DNA from: Cryptomeria japonica
Taxonomy: Eukaryota; Streptophyta; Pinopsida; Cupressales; Cupressaceae
Length of the DNA stretch: 64,000 nucleotides
Direction: 5' to 3'
Assembly: GCF_030272615.1 (NCBI RefSeq)
Contig: NC_081412.1
Location: 142,312,247-142,376,246 of the forward strand
Both the position numbers and the translations under genes were made by a program. Below are positions 12,632-24,417 of this stretch, piece by piece (the first letter of the stretch is position 1; every line of letters begins with the position of its first letter). Below the pieces are notes generated by a model that did not search any database, was not told the DNA's origin, and saw nothing but the letters and a program-made list of their open reading frames with translations.

Positions 12632-13540
12632 TGATGAATAATGATGAACAAAAAATACCCTAATTTGTACTGAGAGGGGGGGGGGGTGAATCAGTACATA
12701 CAAAAAACATCTCAATATCTTATCAAGTTAAAATAATGCTAACCGGTTGTCTTCATCACTGAACTTAACCATGGCAATACTGGTTAAACATAGTAAGACT
12801 TCAGATAGCTAAACCAGAAAAACTAAATACTTCAAATAATATTCAACACTTGATAACTACTTCACCAATATACTCATGCATGTGGTGTATCAGTAATACC
12901 ATAACCATTAGCATCGCATGCATATTCACCTAAATAAAGACTACTCAATCATCACATGAAAAATGCACAACTCATGACAAACAGATTTTTCACGTGGAAA
13001 CCCAAATGGGAAAAACCACGGTGGGGATGAATACCCACAAGCTTGTTTTTGAACTCTTTTGAAGCTCGCTCTGTTAGGAGCCTAGTTCGGTTAAAGACTT
13101 TACAATAGGGTTCTGTTAGGAACCAATCCTGTTAAATATCACTCGATTAAGGGATGGCTATATACCCTATTAAAGGTTGAAACCCTCTTAAAGGTTACCT
13201 TGCTAGAGGACTTGAATAACTCAATGATCTTGAGTCACCTGGTTAGAAGATTTGCAATATGCCTATTAAAGCTACCTGGTAAAGGGATCTTCCTATTGTT
13301 GAAATGGTTAGAAGAAAACAGGTAAAGCTCTGATCTGATAACAACACTACATGCTAGGGAAAATCGTTTTCATCTCCTCTACTCTACAATCACACTCTGC
13401 AGTTTTCCACTCACTGGTTTGACAAGTATCTCATCACTCGGATACAAACACAACATTTTCCAACACAAACAATAACAAACATCATTGACCTTATAGACAA
13501 CAATTAGGTCGGTAGCATAAACCCTAAACCCTAAACACTT
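12632..13540 (-). repeat. 5' LTR of copia A, inner part (split by B)
   Basis: It starts TGATGAATAATGATGAAC and matches the 3' LTR at 6763 base for base apart from scattered changes. It carries the G-run (about 12677) and the box CACGTGGAAACCC (12991). The telomere-like AAACCCTAAACCCTAAAC is at 13519-13536. It stops at 13540 where element B begins; the last five bases, CACTT, are B's left TSD. The rest of this LTR is at 36053-36586. Confidence 0.88.
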
Positions 13541-14346
13541 TGTTAGGGGTCCCACAGATACTGAGAAGGGGGGGGGTGAATTAGTATCTAACCGGTAATA
13601 AGTATTTCCTAAGTTAAAACATGCAGAACGTAATATAACAATGTACCAGTATGCAAGAAATAATGCAATAAATAGAATCAAGAATATCCACATGAAAAGT
13701 ACACCATAACACGAGATGTTTAACAAGGAAACCCGGTGTGGGAAAAACCTCGGTGGGATTTGTGACCCACAATATTCACTCACTGGCCAATAAGAGAATA
13801 TTACTTACAATAGGGGCCTGCACATGCAAGAAGGCCAACTGCCTAAAGCTCACTGCTCAATGGGAAGTCACACTGACTTACAATAAGGATTATACTAATC
13901 CAATGAGTTGTACTACTTTACAATAGCATCTTCAATTCCAGATTCAGTACCGATTCCTACTCTGTTCTTTACATATACCTCTTGACTTATATTTCACACA
14001 TTAGGTCTGCCTAATATTTTCTTTTATGCTCCTATCATCACTATTACAAGTGTCTACAATTATCTCCTTATATATAAGAGTCATTTTACAATTTGCCAAG
14101 TCGGCTTACAATAATAAACAAAATATTACATAACAAAAATCTTGTCGGCCTCTGTGGCGGTATACTTTCTTTCTTCTATGCTAGTGTCAGTGTCCTGAGT
14201 GATCTGCTAATACCGGTGCACTATCTTGTTGGTGTAATGCTTTGCCGGTATAATGTCTTTCCAGTGCCATAGGATTGCAAGGTTACCATCAATGACAAAA
14301 CCTTCAATCACTTACAATGTCTCATTAGAGTGTGCATATGCCAACA
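13541..14346 (-). repeat. 3' LTR of element B
   Basis: 806 bp, TGTTAGGGGT to ATGCCAACA on the plus strand. It contains the G-run near 13566, the shared box GGAAACCCGGTGTGGGAAAA (13727 on) and a minus-strand TATA-like TATATAAGG near 14075. It matches 35248-36052. Confidence 0.9.
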
Positions 14347-14362
14347 ATCTCCCCCTTTGGCA
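14347..14362 (-). other. Polypurine tract of element B
   Basis: The minus strand reads GCCAAAGGGGGAGATT directly beside the LTR. Additional PPT-like blocks are at about 14441 (CTCCCCCTAAG on the plus strand) and 14491 (TCCCCCTTTGGCATC). Confidence 0.8.
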
Positions 14363-14588
14363 TTGATGGAAACACTCATGAGAAATTTCAAAAAGTGTTC
14401 AAAAGTGTGCAGTCAAAAAATGTTACCAAAAATGTGAGAGCTCCCCCTAAGCATATGATTCCTGTGTTTTGAACTTTCTCATTCCACTACTCCCCCTTTG
14501 GCATCAATGACAAAGGTTGTCAAGATGTTAGTAGAGTTTGTAGGTTCAGCTATCCATAACCTCAACCTTGTAGCTGGGTGGTTATAAT

Positions 14589-17005
14589 CTAAAAAAGATC
14601 TCCCAAAATTAAGTTTATACTATCCATAAACTTCTTACTATCTTTTATTGTTGTCTCAGTTCTCTTCACTATACCGGTGAGATGCTGCAAATGCTCTGTC
14701 GGTGTTTTGCTTCCCTGTGTTAATGCCTCAGAAATTTCCTTTCGCAGAGATGCTAAATAGTTCAATCTTGGACTTAGTTTAGATCTCAAAATTTTTGCCT
14801 TATTTATTGTCCTTTCTTTCTCTCTTTCCAATTTGAGTAGTTCTTCCTCAAAATTTGCTATCTTCTCTTCAAAAACTGATAGTGAATCAGGTGAGTTGAC
14901 AAAGTTGTCTGCAAGTTTATTTATCTCATCCTGGGCCTTGCTTATTTTCTTGTCGATATCTACAATCAAAAATTTTGTTTTACATGTATCTTTATATAGA
15001 TTTTTGTATTCTTTCAACAAACTACATAGTTCCAGTAGAAGTGTGTCAAAATCTCTGTTACACTTCTTTATTTCCTCATCAAAGAATTTTTGTTTTTCAA
15101 TCTCTCCCTTATCCTTCACTAAATCTTCCTTTATTTTCTTAATATTTTCTGAGATGTATTTACATAATGTATCCAATTGTCCTAAAGAATCTTTATTATC
15201 TATATTACAGTTAGGTGCTATTACCTTCAAAATTGGTATGGAATCATCAATTGCTTTATAAGCCTGTGAGCTGCAGTCAGTTATTTTCTTGATAGAATCA
15301 AGTAATACCTCAGTCACATTTGTTGACTTGAATGTTGATGATGATCCAACAATCTAAGTACCGGTGGTAGTAACCATGCTTGTATTGACCTCTGGTAGGT
15401 TAGTTTGTGTCTGCATTTCTTTAAGCACTGGTTTTCCTACTTCACTAGCTACTGGTGGCACTGTTTCCTTATGTACCTGTTCTGGAGCCTTTAGCTCTAT
15501 TGGTTTCTCTATATGTTGTGTTGTCTCTGTCTATGACTCAATCTCTACCTTTTTCTCTATATCTTCTGCCGGTTTCTCTGTTTCCCCTGCTACCAGAGGC
15601 TCATTAGCCATATTTGACTTTTCAGTTGTATCCTTGTCCACTATTATGTTGATCTTCTTAGTATCAACATTTACAGTATATAGGACTTCAGAATTAGGAT
15701 TGCTATCCTCTACATCCATACTTTCTACTGCCAGTTGATCTTCAGTAGTTGTTGTTTTCACCAGTGGAGGTAGGTTGTCTTTAACTTTGATGCTTGGTGG
15801 TCCACCAACTTTTCTTTTCCCCTTGTCTCTATCTTTCTGATATACCTTTATAGGTTTAGGGTTCCTGTACTCTTCTTGTTTTTCTTTGCCAACCAGGAAT
15901 ATATCCCATCCATCTTCTGTTTCCTCTGTCACTTCATTAACTCTTCCTACCATTAGTGAAATATGCCGGTGTGCAGTAGAGAATACTGACCAGTTTGCTT
16001 GAGCAATCAAGTCATCAATTTCCTTTGGAGAGTTTACTAGATATACAACAAGTACTTTCTCAATTTTTATTTTCTTATCTAATTCTATCACTGCTTGTCT
16101 TCTGGCCTCAAGTCTTTTGAATAAGTCATCAGGAATTTCATTTGCTACTTCCATCAAAAATTTCTTGTACATGTCCATATGCAATATAACATTGTTCTCA
16201 ACTTGTTCTTTCTCATCAGCAGTTAGAGTGTCATAAATTTTCTCTATGTTCTTCAGTTTTCCTTCCTCTGTGATTTCATTTAGCAGTATATCAAGAGGTT
16301 CCAAGTCTCTGTTTGACCTTTTCTTTTTCTTAGGAGTCAGTTTCTTCTTTGGTGTGGCCTTTCTAATCAGAGATCTCAGAACTTGTTGCTTTTGCCTTGT
16401 TCTTCTAGGTGAAGGAGTGGTTGCTGATGAGGGATCTCTTTTTCTTACAACTCTTTTAAAAGTTGTTGGCATGTCACCTTCCGAAGAGGTACCTACCAGT
16501 GATAGATGAGTTTCAGGTTGTGGAGTTGCCAACTCATCCTCTGTTATGTCAGTTTTCTTCAATACATCTTCCTTAATGGCTTTTGCTTGCTTGGATCCTT
16601 TCCTTACAAATGCCTCAACCTTCTTTACTCTTTTCTTTGATCGTATTTGGCTTTCTATAGTCTCATCACTACCAAATACTTCTTCCTTATGTTCATTAGG
16701 GGCTTCCAAAAGTGCTTTAGCATATGTTTCAACTATGTGGTCATCTGTTTCATAGCCCATCTCGGTTACCCAAATTGTCCTTGGGATGACCGCTTCCATC
16801 CATATTTCATCTTTCTTAATGACAAAGCATATATCATCTTTATATTTGTCTACTATTTTCTGAGATAACCTTATTCTTTTCTTCATTTTGGTCTTTAATG
16901 CTTGAAAGAAGTCATTAATATTGTTCTCCTTATTCTCACCCATGTTATTGAATAGTTCAGTCAATTGTTTTCCTACCACTATGTCATATCCAAGTTCTTT
17001 ATAAC
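14589..17005 (-). pseudogene. Element B long ORF, main part (split by gypsy G)
   Basis: This is the larger piece of one ORF that began at ATG 35176. Deleting G with one TSD copy joins 34765 to 17005 in the same frame, giving about 942 codons with only three internal stops, all TAG (34778, 15531, 15354). The protein is highly charged. It shows a coil-forming segment near its start, KKRVKKVEAFVRKG near 16620, a strongly basic tract (TPKKKLTPKKKKRS, about 16330) resembling a nuclear localisation signal, a Pro/Thr/Glu-rich linker, and a C-terminal coiled coil (15317-14589). I found no zinc knuckle, protease, integrase or RT motif. It may be a Gag-like or captured protein; I do not recognise it. 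Confidence 0.65.
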
Positions 17006-18105
17006 TGTAGACGTATAAAAATGACCATATTCCTAAATGAATATTTTATGTTCATTTCTCTATTTAATTAAATCCAATTTAATTAAATTACCCGCATTCC
17101 TCTATTTAATTAAGTAAATTACTCAATTTATTTAAATTAAATTCACTAGACTTCCTTTTACCATTTAATGAATAAATCATTTTATTCAATTAAATCCCCC
17201 CTATCCACTTTTAATTAAATTCAAATTTAATTAAATAGTTATCCCAAATCGAATAAATCTAATTTATTTAATTTCCCCAAATTGCAACCAAATTGAATTA
17301 AATTAAACTTTATTTCAATTAAATCTTATTATCCCTCCATCCACTTGCATTCTCCTACATCTCCCACTTGCTTCCTATAAACCCCTTCCTAATTTCTTCT
17401 AGACTCTTCTAATCGCTTCTAATTAGCCTAACCCATCTTCTAAACTTTGTCACATCCCTAAGCAAGGGGAAGTCACTTCTCAAAACCTTAAAGTCTTTGA
17501 TAACCATTAAAGGCTTCAAGTCTTCAACCACTTAATATCCCCAAAGTCTTCATAACCATTAATGGTTAACTCAAACCCTCTTACATGGTTAAAGAATTTC
17601 TTTTAACTCAACCTTCATCCAACCCAAGGGTCTCATCAAGCCTTTAATGCTTTGACCATGATTATCTCTTAATCATTTGCGCATGGGTTTATCCTTGGAT
17701 TAACTCTTAATCCAATGGGTAAATCTAACTTAGGCTTGACCCTTACCTTCTAGCTAACCATGAGGTCTTCTCAGACATTTAATGTCTCCAACCCCTTATC
17801 TCAACCCAACCCTATGTTGACACTTGTCACCATTTCATTGGTGCCAATTGCAAACATAGATCCCCAACTTTCGAACTCAACCTTTGATCAACTCTTTCAA
17901 TCCTGACCATCCATTGCCCTGTTTTTGCTATAAATAGAGCTCTCATTCCTCCATTTTTACATATAGATCATCCAAGTTTATAGTATCACACTTATGCTCA
18001 AATACATTCAATCTTTCATTTTATATATGTTCATCATTTAGCCTCTCTTTTAAATAGGAATTAGTCTAAATATGCATGTTTAGAATACTTTCTTTATCAT
18101 TTAGC
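17006..18105 (+). repeat. 5' LTR of gypsy G, 3' end missing
   Basis: 1100 bp matching 33295-34394 with no net length change and about two dozen substitutions, mostly transitions. It starts TGTAGACGTATAAAAATG. After TCATTTAGC the match ends abruptly. The 3' LTR goes on for 365 bp, while here the sequence passes into units of the 21-bp-spaced TAGCGCGT repeat. Confidence 0.9.
17929..17936 (+). promoter_or_regulatory. TATA box in gypsy G 5' LTR
   Basis: TATAAATA within TTGCTATAAATAGAGCTC, about 920 bp into the LTR. The same sequence is at 34218-34225 in the 3' LTR. It is a plausible core promoter for the sense transcript. Confidence 0.65.
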
Positions 18106-20469
18106 ACGTCGAGGTTATATTGTAGCGCGTATAGTTTGTTCTGTAGTGCATCGCAGAAAAAAAATAATTTGTAACCGAAAGTTAAAAATTAGGCTTGTGA
18201 AGCCCACCATGATGATTTGATTTTTTTTTGCTAACTGACTGTGTGTAGGTTCTAACAGTTTTATGCAGGAACAAAATGAATTAGTCTAGTTTTCTTCGCT
18301 TTCTTTCAAAGTTAGTAAAAAGAACTCACCTTTCTTTTTTTTTCTTTGCAAAAGCTTAAAATAAACCTCATCATTTCATTTGGATGCATAAAATGAACTT
18401 AATGCCTTCCTTTTTGTTGTTTTAAAAGAAAATTCATGTTTCTTTATTGCATGGTAAAAAGAACAACAAAGCAAACCTTTCATTCCTGCAAGTTAGGAAA
18501 AGCACTTCATTTTGGAAGCTCTAAAAAGAACAAGCAAATTTACTTTTACCAAGGTTAAAACAAACCTCACCTTCCTTTAGTGTCTAAAAGGATCCATTTT
18601 ATTTTGCAAAGGAAAAAGAATCTCATCTTCATTTTGTGCAAAGCAAAGTGGGAAATTCTTCCCCTCTCAACTTTAATTTTGTTGACCAAATCACGATTTT
18701 CACTTTGTTGACCAAATCATGATTTACTTTGTTGACCAGGCTTGTTTTACAAAGGTTTTTAGAAATACACATTTTGCTATGAAGGGTTAAAAAGAACATC
18801 TTGCTTTTTGGAGCAACATCTCCAAATAGAAGTTAGCAAATCATTGTCTTGAAGGCTAAAAAGAACCTTGTTTGCCTTGTCTCGAAAGTGGAAGGAATAT
18901 GCTCTCACCTTAACTGGGTGATCAAAAATTCAGACCACTCTTAAAGCTTTCTGTATTTCAAGCATAAAACCTTTAGCAGGCCTGCCTTCCCGAGGAGTTG
19001 AAATCAACTCTTAAAGCCGTTTATGGCCGGTGTGAAGGGAACAACCTAAGTGGGGAACAACTTTGACACCAAGAATTCCAACCCACTATAATCAAACGTG
19101 GAAAGTTGACGAAAGTCCTTTTCAACGGTTGCGTGCAGTGATTAGCCTTCCCCCAGTATCCTTGAAATACATAAAGCCTTTGTTCTAAAGGTTGGTAAGC
19201 CTCCTGAGGGATTTTATAACTGACAGTCAAATGGGAAGCCTGATTACGAACCATAGAAATAGAAGCTTTAAATCGAGTCAGTAGCCAGACATTTATAACA
19301 TCATAGTGCAAGGGTGGGGAAGAATCCACCCCCAAGATACCTACTCAACTGTGAAGTGATTCACTTTGGGTTAATTTTTGGAAAAAGGCAAAAAAACGGG
19401 TGCCCTCTAGGGGGTGACATGGCTGTTTGAGCTGATGAAGTATCGAGACTAGTGGGCTATGATGTTATTTATGACCTTTAAATAAAGAGTCTTTCTGAAG
19501 TGTATTATTTGTATCCAAACCTGTTAAAACATTGGGGATTTGAATACATCCTCGCAGAACATACACTTTTTGTTAGATTAGGCAAAATGGTTGTACTTTT
19601 TGTGCCATGCTTGCATTTACTACTTCAGAAAATCATCCATCAAACTTGAAAAATTCACAACAAAAATTCAAAATTTGCAAAAAAACCAACCAAAGAAAAA
19701 ATCAGGGCAGTTTAGCACATAAGAGCAACTTCTTAGCGTGTGAGGTACTTCTGTTAGCGCATCCAACCATCAAGTTAGCGTGTCGAGTCCAAACAGTAGT
19801 GTTTCATCCCAAGTCAAACTAGTATTGAAGCATTTAGCACATCAAAAAAATAGTCTAGCACGTGGAAACCAAACATTAGTGCATAAAGTTCAACAGTTAG
19901 CGCGTTACATGCCCAGGATAGCGCATGGCCTTTTCAAAACAAATAGAAAACAATTTTTGAATAGTCAAAACTTTAGCACGTGTCTGGGGGCAGCCTAGCA
20001 TGTGTGGTCATTATTTTAGCGCATGGAGTAATTTTGGTAGCGCATGTAGTCTCTGTTTTAGCGCGTGATCAAAAACATAAAAACAGAGGGCAAAACAGTG
20101 AGGAATTTTAAAAATTTTGAAAACATTTTCAAAGGCCTCTCATTACCAACAACATCTTTCATCAAATTAGAGTAGTGAAAACAAACCGTTAAAAACTATT
20201 TCTTGAGCTAAATTTGTGTCAAAACAAACATTGTAAAAATCCTAAACTGATCGCATGATAAAACATGTCTATCTTATCATAATCCAGAAACCTCATCATC
20301 AGTATCAACAGAATCATTTACCATCTTAAGGATTTCATCTCAAAAAGCACTTGTTTAAAAATTTTCAAGTTGTCAAATCCAGTCTCCATATTGGGAGACT
20401 TTTATCCATATCATTTGACACACTTTGCCGTGAAGGGGCATCTAAACCTTCACTTTGATAGAGTAAGAT
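18106..20469 (+). other. Gypsy G leader, non-coding
   Basis: About 2.4 kb between the broken LTR and the first ORF. It opens with repeat cores at 18102, 18123 and 18144 (TAGCACGT, TAGCGCGT, TAGTGCAT). Three near-tandem copies of TTTGTTGACCAAATCA follow at about 18678, 18704 and 18728, and the main repeat block is at 19711-20068. No canonical PBS was found, consistent with deletion at the LTR junction. Open frames here (for example 19021-19335 on the minus strand) show no known domain. Confidence 0.6.
19711..20068 (+). repeat. 21-bp-spaced array of TTTAGCGCGT-like cores
   Basis: Cores of the form TAG(C/T)(G/A)(C/T)(G/A)T start at 19713, 19734, 19755, 19776, then 19835, 19856, 19877, 19898, 19919, then 19974, 19996, 20017, 20038 and 20059. 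Nearly every step is exactly 21 bp. The bases between cores are not conserved. A TAG at 19797 keeps the spacing with a decayed core. Almost all core variation is CG to TG or CA, as expected from methyl-cytosine decay of one master, TTAGCGCGT. Confidence 0.85.
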
Positions 20470-20919
20470 TTGAAATTTTCCAAACAAGATCAACTGAATC
20501 CAAACAAATCAAAGGAAACCATTGATCACTCATGCATGACTAATCCCCATATTCGGAGAAGAAAGAACCTTTATCGTAACATCACGTTGAAGAAACAACA
20601 ACCTAGTTTTTCCAAGTTCATCAAGAGAAATAAGTTTTTATACATCAATTGTCAACTCTTCAAATCTCATCGGGTATTCCTTCATCATGTCAAAAAATAT
20701 ATCCAAAACAAATCCAACGAATTTGACAAAGAACCCTTAAAAACAAGAGCCTACTGTCAAAAGTCTGCTTTTAATCAAATCATAAACCGCGGAGGAAAGA
20801 TCAATCCAGCATTCTTGCCTGACGAGTGTATCACTTATAACACATCTCGACCAGAACCACCCACCCCCGAGCAACACATCGAAGAGGATTTTGTCCCCTT
20901 CATCACTGAAAGTTTCTAA
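20470..20919 (+). CDS. Gypsy G extra ORF upstream of gag, unknown function
   Basis: An intact 149-codon frame that ends TAA only four bases before the gag ATG at 20924. The product is basic in its first two thirds (RRRKNLYRNITLKKQQ, KFIKRNKFLY) and acidic/proline-rich at its end (RPEPPTPEQHIEEDF). I recognise no domain. Some Tat/Ogre elements carry an extra sense ORF before gag, and this could be its counterpart, but similarity cannot be judged here. It could also be the 5' part of gag separated by a stop codon. It has no stops over 450 bp while neighbouring gag has several, which suggests either chance or smaller loss. Confidence 0.4.
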   Translation: MKFSKQDQLNPNKSKETIDHSCMTNPHIRRRKNLYRNITLKKQQPSFSKFIKRNKFLYINCQLFKSHRVFLHHVKKYIQNKSNEFDKEPLKTRAYCQKSAFNQIINRGGKINPAFLPDECITYNTSRPEPPTPEQHIEEDFVPFITESF

Positions 20920-20923
20920 TAAA

Positions 20924-22290
20924 ATGCCTGTTACTCGCTCTCAAAGAAACCAACAAAGTGAGACACACGCAGAGTCTAGCATGAATCGAAGGTTGTCAAA
21001 TCCTTTTGAAGTTCCACACTTAGAAGAGACTAAAATTTCTGAAGCACTTCTTCAGAAATGTCAGGAAAACCCTTCATTCCAAAAACTTGTCGAAAGGCTT
21101 ATGGAAAATGACAAAGAAAAGTATTTGCTCATGCTCACAAGTAAAGGTGTTAAACTTCCTGGAGATTTAGACACAAACATCTTTCAAACTAGATCTCGAT
21201 AATATGCGTATCAAGAACAACAAAGAGAAGAAGAAACTCACATACCTGAGCAACATATTCCAGAACAACGTCTACCAGAAATGTGTATACCTGAGCTTGA
21301 AACTCCAGAGCAAAATATACCATTTAACACACCTTTTCAGTTGAGAACTAATACAAGGGAAGAACTTTTCTCTTGACAAGATAATGCACCTTTGGTTGCT
21401 CTTACTCAACAAATGCAAATGTTGCAAAGGCAAATACAGGATATGCAACAAGGGACAACAGTGAGGTACTCTTTAAACGAAATCTGTCCTTATCCATTTG
21501 ACAAAAGATTGAACATGGTGCCTTTTCCTCCAAACTCAGATGTTCCCAAATTTGATAAATAAGATGGGAAAAGTGATCCCCGAGATCATGTTCGAGAATT
21601 TTGCACAATGAGTCTTGAATTTGCTCATGATGACACCTATCTGATGAGGTTATTTCCAAGAAGCCTGGGAGGGCAAACAATGGAATGGTTATCCAAAATT
21701 ACACCACTTGTCCGATCATTTGATGAATTGGTTAACAAATTCATAACCCAATATTCTTATAACATCCAACATTCCATAACCATGCTAGATGTTTGTAACA
21801 CCAAACAAAAGAACAATGAAACATTCATGATGTTCCTTCAATGCTAGCGGTGTATGGTATCTAGATATCCTCGAGATATTCCCGAAAAGGAGAAAATGGA
21901 AATCTTCATCGATAACTTAAATGGTGAAATAAGTTACAGGCTAAAACTTCAATGCATACCATCTTTCGCTAAATTGATTGAAAATGGCATTCAAGTAGAG
22001 GAAGCATGTGTCAAAAAGGGAGCACTCAAATTCTACAAGGAAGGAACAAACTCATCAAACTACAATAACTAGAACAACACCAACCTCGACAAATCTCAAT
22101 TTTGGACTTGAAACAAAAACGAAGGAAACAATGAATCATATGATCCCAAATCTAAACAACCCGTGCTTGCGTTATCCGGAAATCCTCAAACTACGAAAAA
22201 TCCTAAAAATGCTAATCCAAATGCTAACACATATGCACCAAACACCGATCAAGGACAACCCAACACAAACAACACAATGATACTCAAAGC
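20924..22290 (+). pseudogene. Gypsy G gag, with in-frame stops
   Basis: Gag packages the element RNA. It starts MPVTRSQRNQQ. One frame holds up to 22072 apart from stops at about 21200, 21375, 21560 and 21846. The central capsid-like part has FPPNSDVPKFDK, DPRDHVREFCTMSLEF, LFPRSLGGQTMEWLSKITPL, FVNKF-like residues (ELVNKFITQYSY) and KEKMEIFIDNLNGEISYRL. This is the usual retrotransposon gag signature (a W near the middle and a FLxGL-like motif). An N/P/T-rich linker follows. A frameshift near 22270 separates it from the frame holding the zinc knuckle and protease. Most stops can be read as C-to-T changes of CAA, CAG or CGA. Confidence 0.75.
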
Positions 22291-22296
22291 AAAAAT

Positions 22297-23541
22297 ATGA
22301 ATCCAGGACCTAACAACAATTTACGCAACAACACAAACAATTTCCAAAAGCGTATCTTCACACCACTAGGGCAATCACTAGAATCAGCATTCAGAGAACT
22401 TTTGGCAAACAAGATTCTTTCTTTGCCTCCAATCAGAAACTATGAACCCCAAATCAAACCACCTTGGTGGAATGATTCACATTATTGTGATTACCATCAT
22501 AACAAGGGTCATCGGACAAATGATTGCATGAGATTGAAACACATGGTACAAGACATGATTGATCGAGGTGACTTGACGGTAGATGGTCTCAAAACAAATG
22601 GTGATCATGGAGCCTTTAAAAATCCTCTCCCCAATTACAACAAAGATGGAGCTTCAACCTCAGATGATACATGCAGAGCTCATATCAACCATATCTACAA
22701 CAACACCATAAATCACATATCAGCTGAAAATCATCAAGTAAATGTCATCACCATCCGAGATCGGCGTGATCATGAATCTGTCAATGTAATGACTCGAACT
22801 CAGAAATATGTCTTGAAAGGACATACTACACCTACAACTACTACACCAAAAAAACAATATGACTTGGTTAGCCAACTACGCAAAACTCTAGCTCAGATAT
22901 CTATACTAGAATTGCTAAAACTATCACCAAAGCACAAAGACATATTGGAACAAGCACTATTGGAAACCAATGTACCTCAAAATCTGGATACAAACAGATT
23001 TCAAGCCATGGTCGCCCATATGACAGGACCTCATAATCTCACCTTCTCAGAGAATGACAATACTTCCTTGAGCCATCCGCATAATACTCCTCTCCATATT
23101 GAAGTCATTGTTTTCAAACACCGAGTAAAAAGAGTCTTAATAGATGGAGGAGCCAGACTTAATATATGTACTTTAAAGCTTATCCGTGCATTAGGTTTCT
23201 CAGAGGAGTCTATTGATCCCTGCAAGAAGATTACCATAAAGGCATATGATGATGAGGAAAGGTCCTCTAAAGGAACTGTGATATTACCCATTCAAGTAGG
23301 ACCAGTGCAAAAGGATACTATATGTCAGGTCTTAGACATAGATCTCACCTACAATATTTTGTTAGGGCGACCCTGGATACATGAAATGCAAGCAGTACCT
23401 TCTATGTATCACCACTGTGTCAAATTTCTGTATGATGGACAAGAAATCTCCATATCTGCAAATCACAATCCATTTCAACATTGCAATGCAATGGGGGCAG
23501 CCCAAGACAGTTTGGTTCCTCATAATAGAGAAAAGCAGTGA
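22297..23541 (+). pseudogene. Gypsy G gag C-terminus and aspartic protease
   Basis: A 414-codon open stretch. Near its start is a CCHC-like knuckle, CDYHHNKGHRTNDC (about 22484-22525), of the variant type seen in Tat elements (C-X2-H-X4-H-X4-C). The aspartic protease follows: VKRVLIDGGARLNICTLKLI, with catalytic Asp at 23143-23145 and the DGGA variant in place of DTGA/DSGA. Then comes ILPIQVGPV and, near 23360, YNILLGRPWIH, the conserved C-terminal 'LLGRPW' motif. It closes with TGA at 23539, in frame with the next ORF, so protease and G-patch were once one protein (CGA to TGA is the likely change). Confidence 0.85.
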
Positions 23542-23604
23542 TCTTCAACATCAAATCTACAAATAACAACACCCAACTCCTTACTTGGAGATTTCAAGCA
23601 GCAA

Positions 23605-24417
23605 ATGCAAATCAAAGACCAAGGTATGGGAGAATACTCTTTGGAGCCTTTATGTTTGGCCAAATTACCAACATCACCTAGATCTCATGGATTGCCTACT
23701 ACATCAACACATCTGGCTACTCAGCCCATCACCAAATTTGATGGTACAATCATCCAGTTGGGCACTCTAGCACATGAATCAGAAGACAAGGATGTTCTTA
23801 GCTGGTTATACAAAGATGAGGAAGAAGATAATAGAGTAGCTGCTCTGGACATTGTTCTACCAACACACCTGTATGGAAAAGGATACTTAATTATGCAGCA
23901 AATGGGATATGATGGTAAAGGACCTATTGGAAAACATAAAGAAGGAGTCACTGAACCTATAGATCTTCCTTCACAGCCTAGTAGAAACAAAGCAGGATTG
24001 GGTTGTGAGCTCACTTTCCTATTGAAACGGCCACCCAGCATAACTACAAAACCTCAATGGAAAGTAAAGAAGAAGTACAAAGAAGAATCCTGGCAGGAAG
24101 CACTCTTTAAATCAGCAGAAACAATCCGCAAGGCACGAGAACATCAAGATCAGAAGTTACATCAAGGAAAACTTCTAAGCCACAAGAAGGCCATATCTAC
24201 AACAGTAGCTCATATTCCAACACCAATATCTCAAGAACAAATCATATCATCTCCAGATACCATTATTCCTCCCCGAGGAAGCACAATCTATGAACAAATA
24301 CAGAAAGTAGAAGACGGATCTGACACAGAATCGACAAAAAATATCAAAATGGTATCCATCATCAAAGATTTGTTTTCACCATACAACATACTAGTTTACA
24401 ACACTAATAGAATCTAG
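23605..24417 (+). pseudogene. Gypsy G polyprotein segment with G-patch domain
   Basis: In the same frame as protease and RT. At about 23872-24010 it contains GKGYLIMQQMGYDGKGPIGK, then KEGVTEPIDLPSQPSRNKAGLG. This is the G-patch pattern: aromatic/hydrophobic start, MGY-GKG-GK, then 'G(V)TEPI' and a closing GLG. G-patch domains bind RNA or stimulate DEAH helicases, and some retroviral and plant gypsy polyproteins carry one next to the protease. The following part is K/E/Q-rich (about 24060-24200). Ends at TAG 24415, after which the frame continues in the acidic linker. Confidence 0.75.

Noticed and set aside
15364-16868. Plus-strand open frames over element B
   Set aside because: They mirror the highly charged minus-strand ORF; composition explains their openness.
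19021-19335. 104-codon minus-strand frame in the gypsy leader
   Set aside because: No known domain, lies within a non-coding leader, and probably open by chance.
19607-19998. Small proteins with LAH/LAR heptads encoded by the leader array
   Set aside because: Not listed as genes: frames change within the array and there is no start context or domain. Kept only as a hypothesis under the array findings.
19711-20068. CRISPR-like array (regular short repeats with unique spacers)
   Set aside because: The repeated core is only about 10 bp, the period 21 bp, the cores vary at CpG sites, and the setting is a plant retrotransposon without cas genes.
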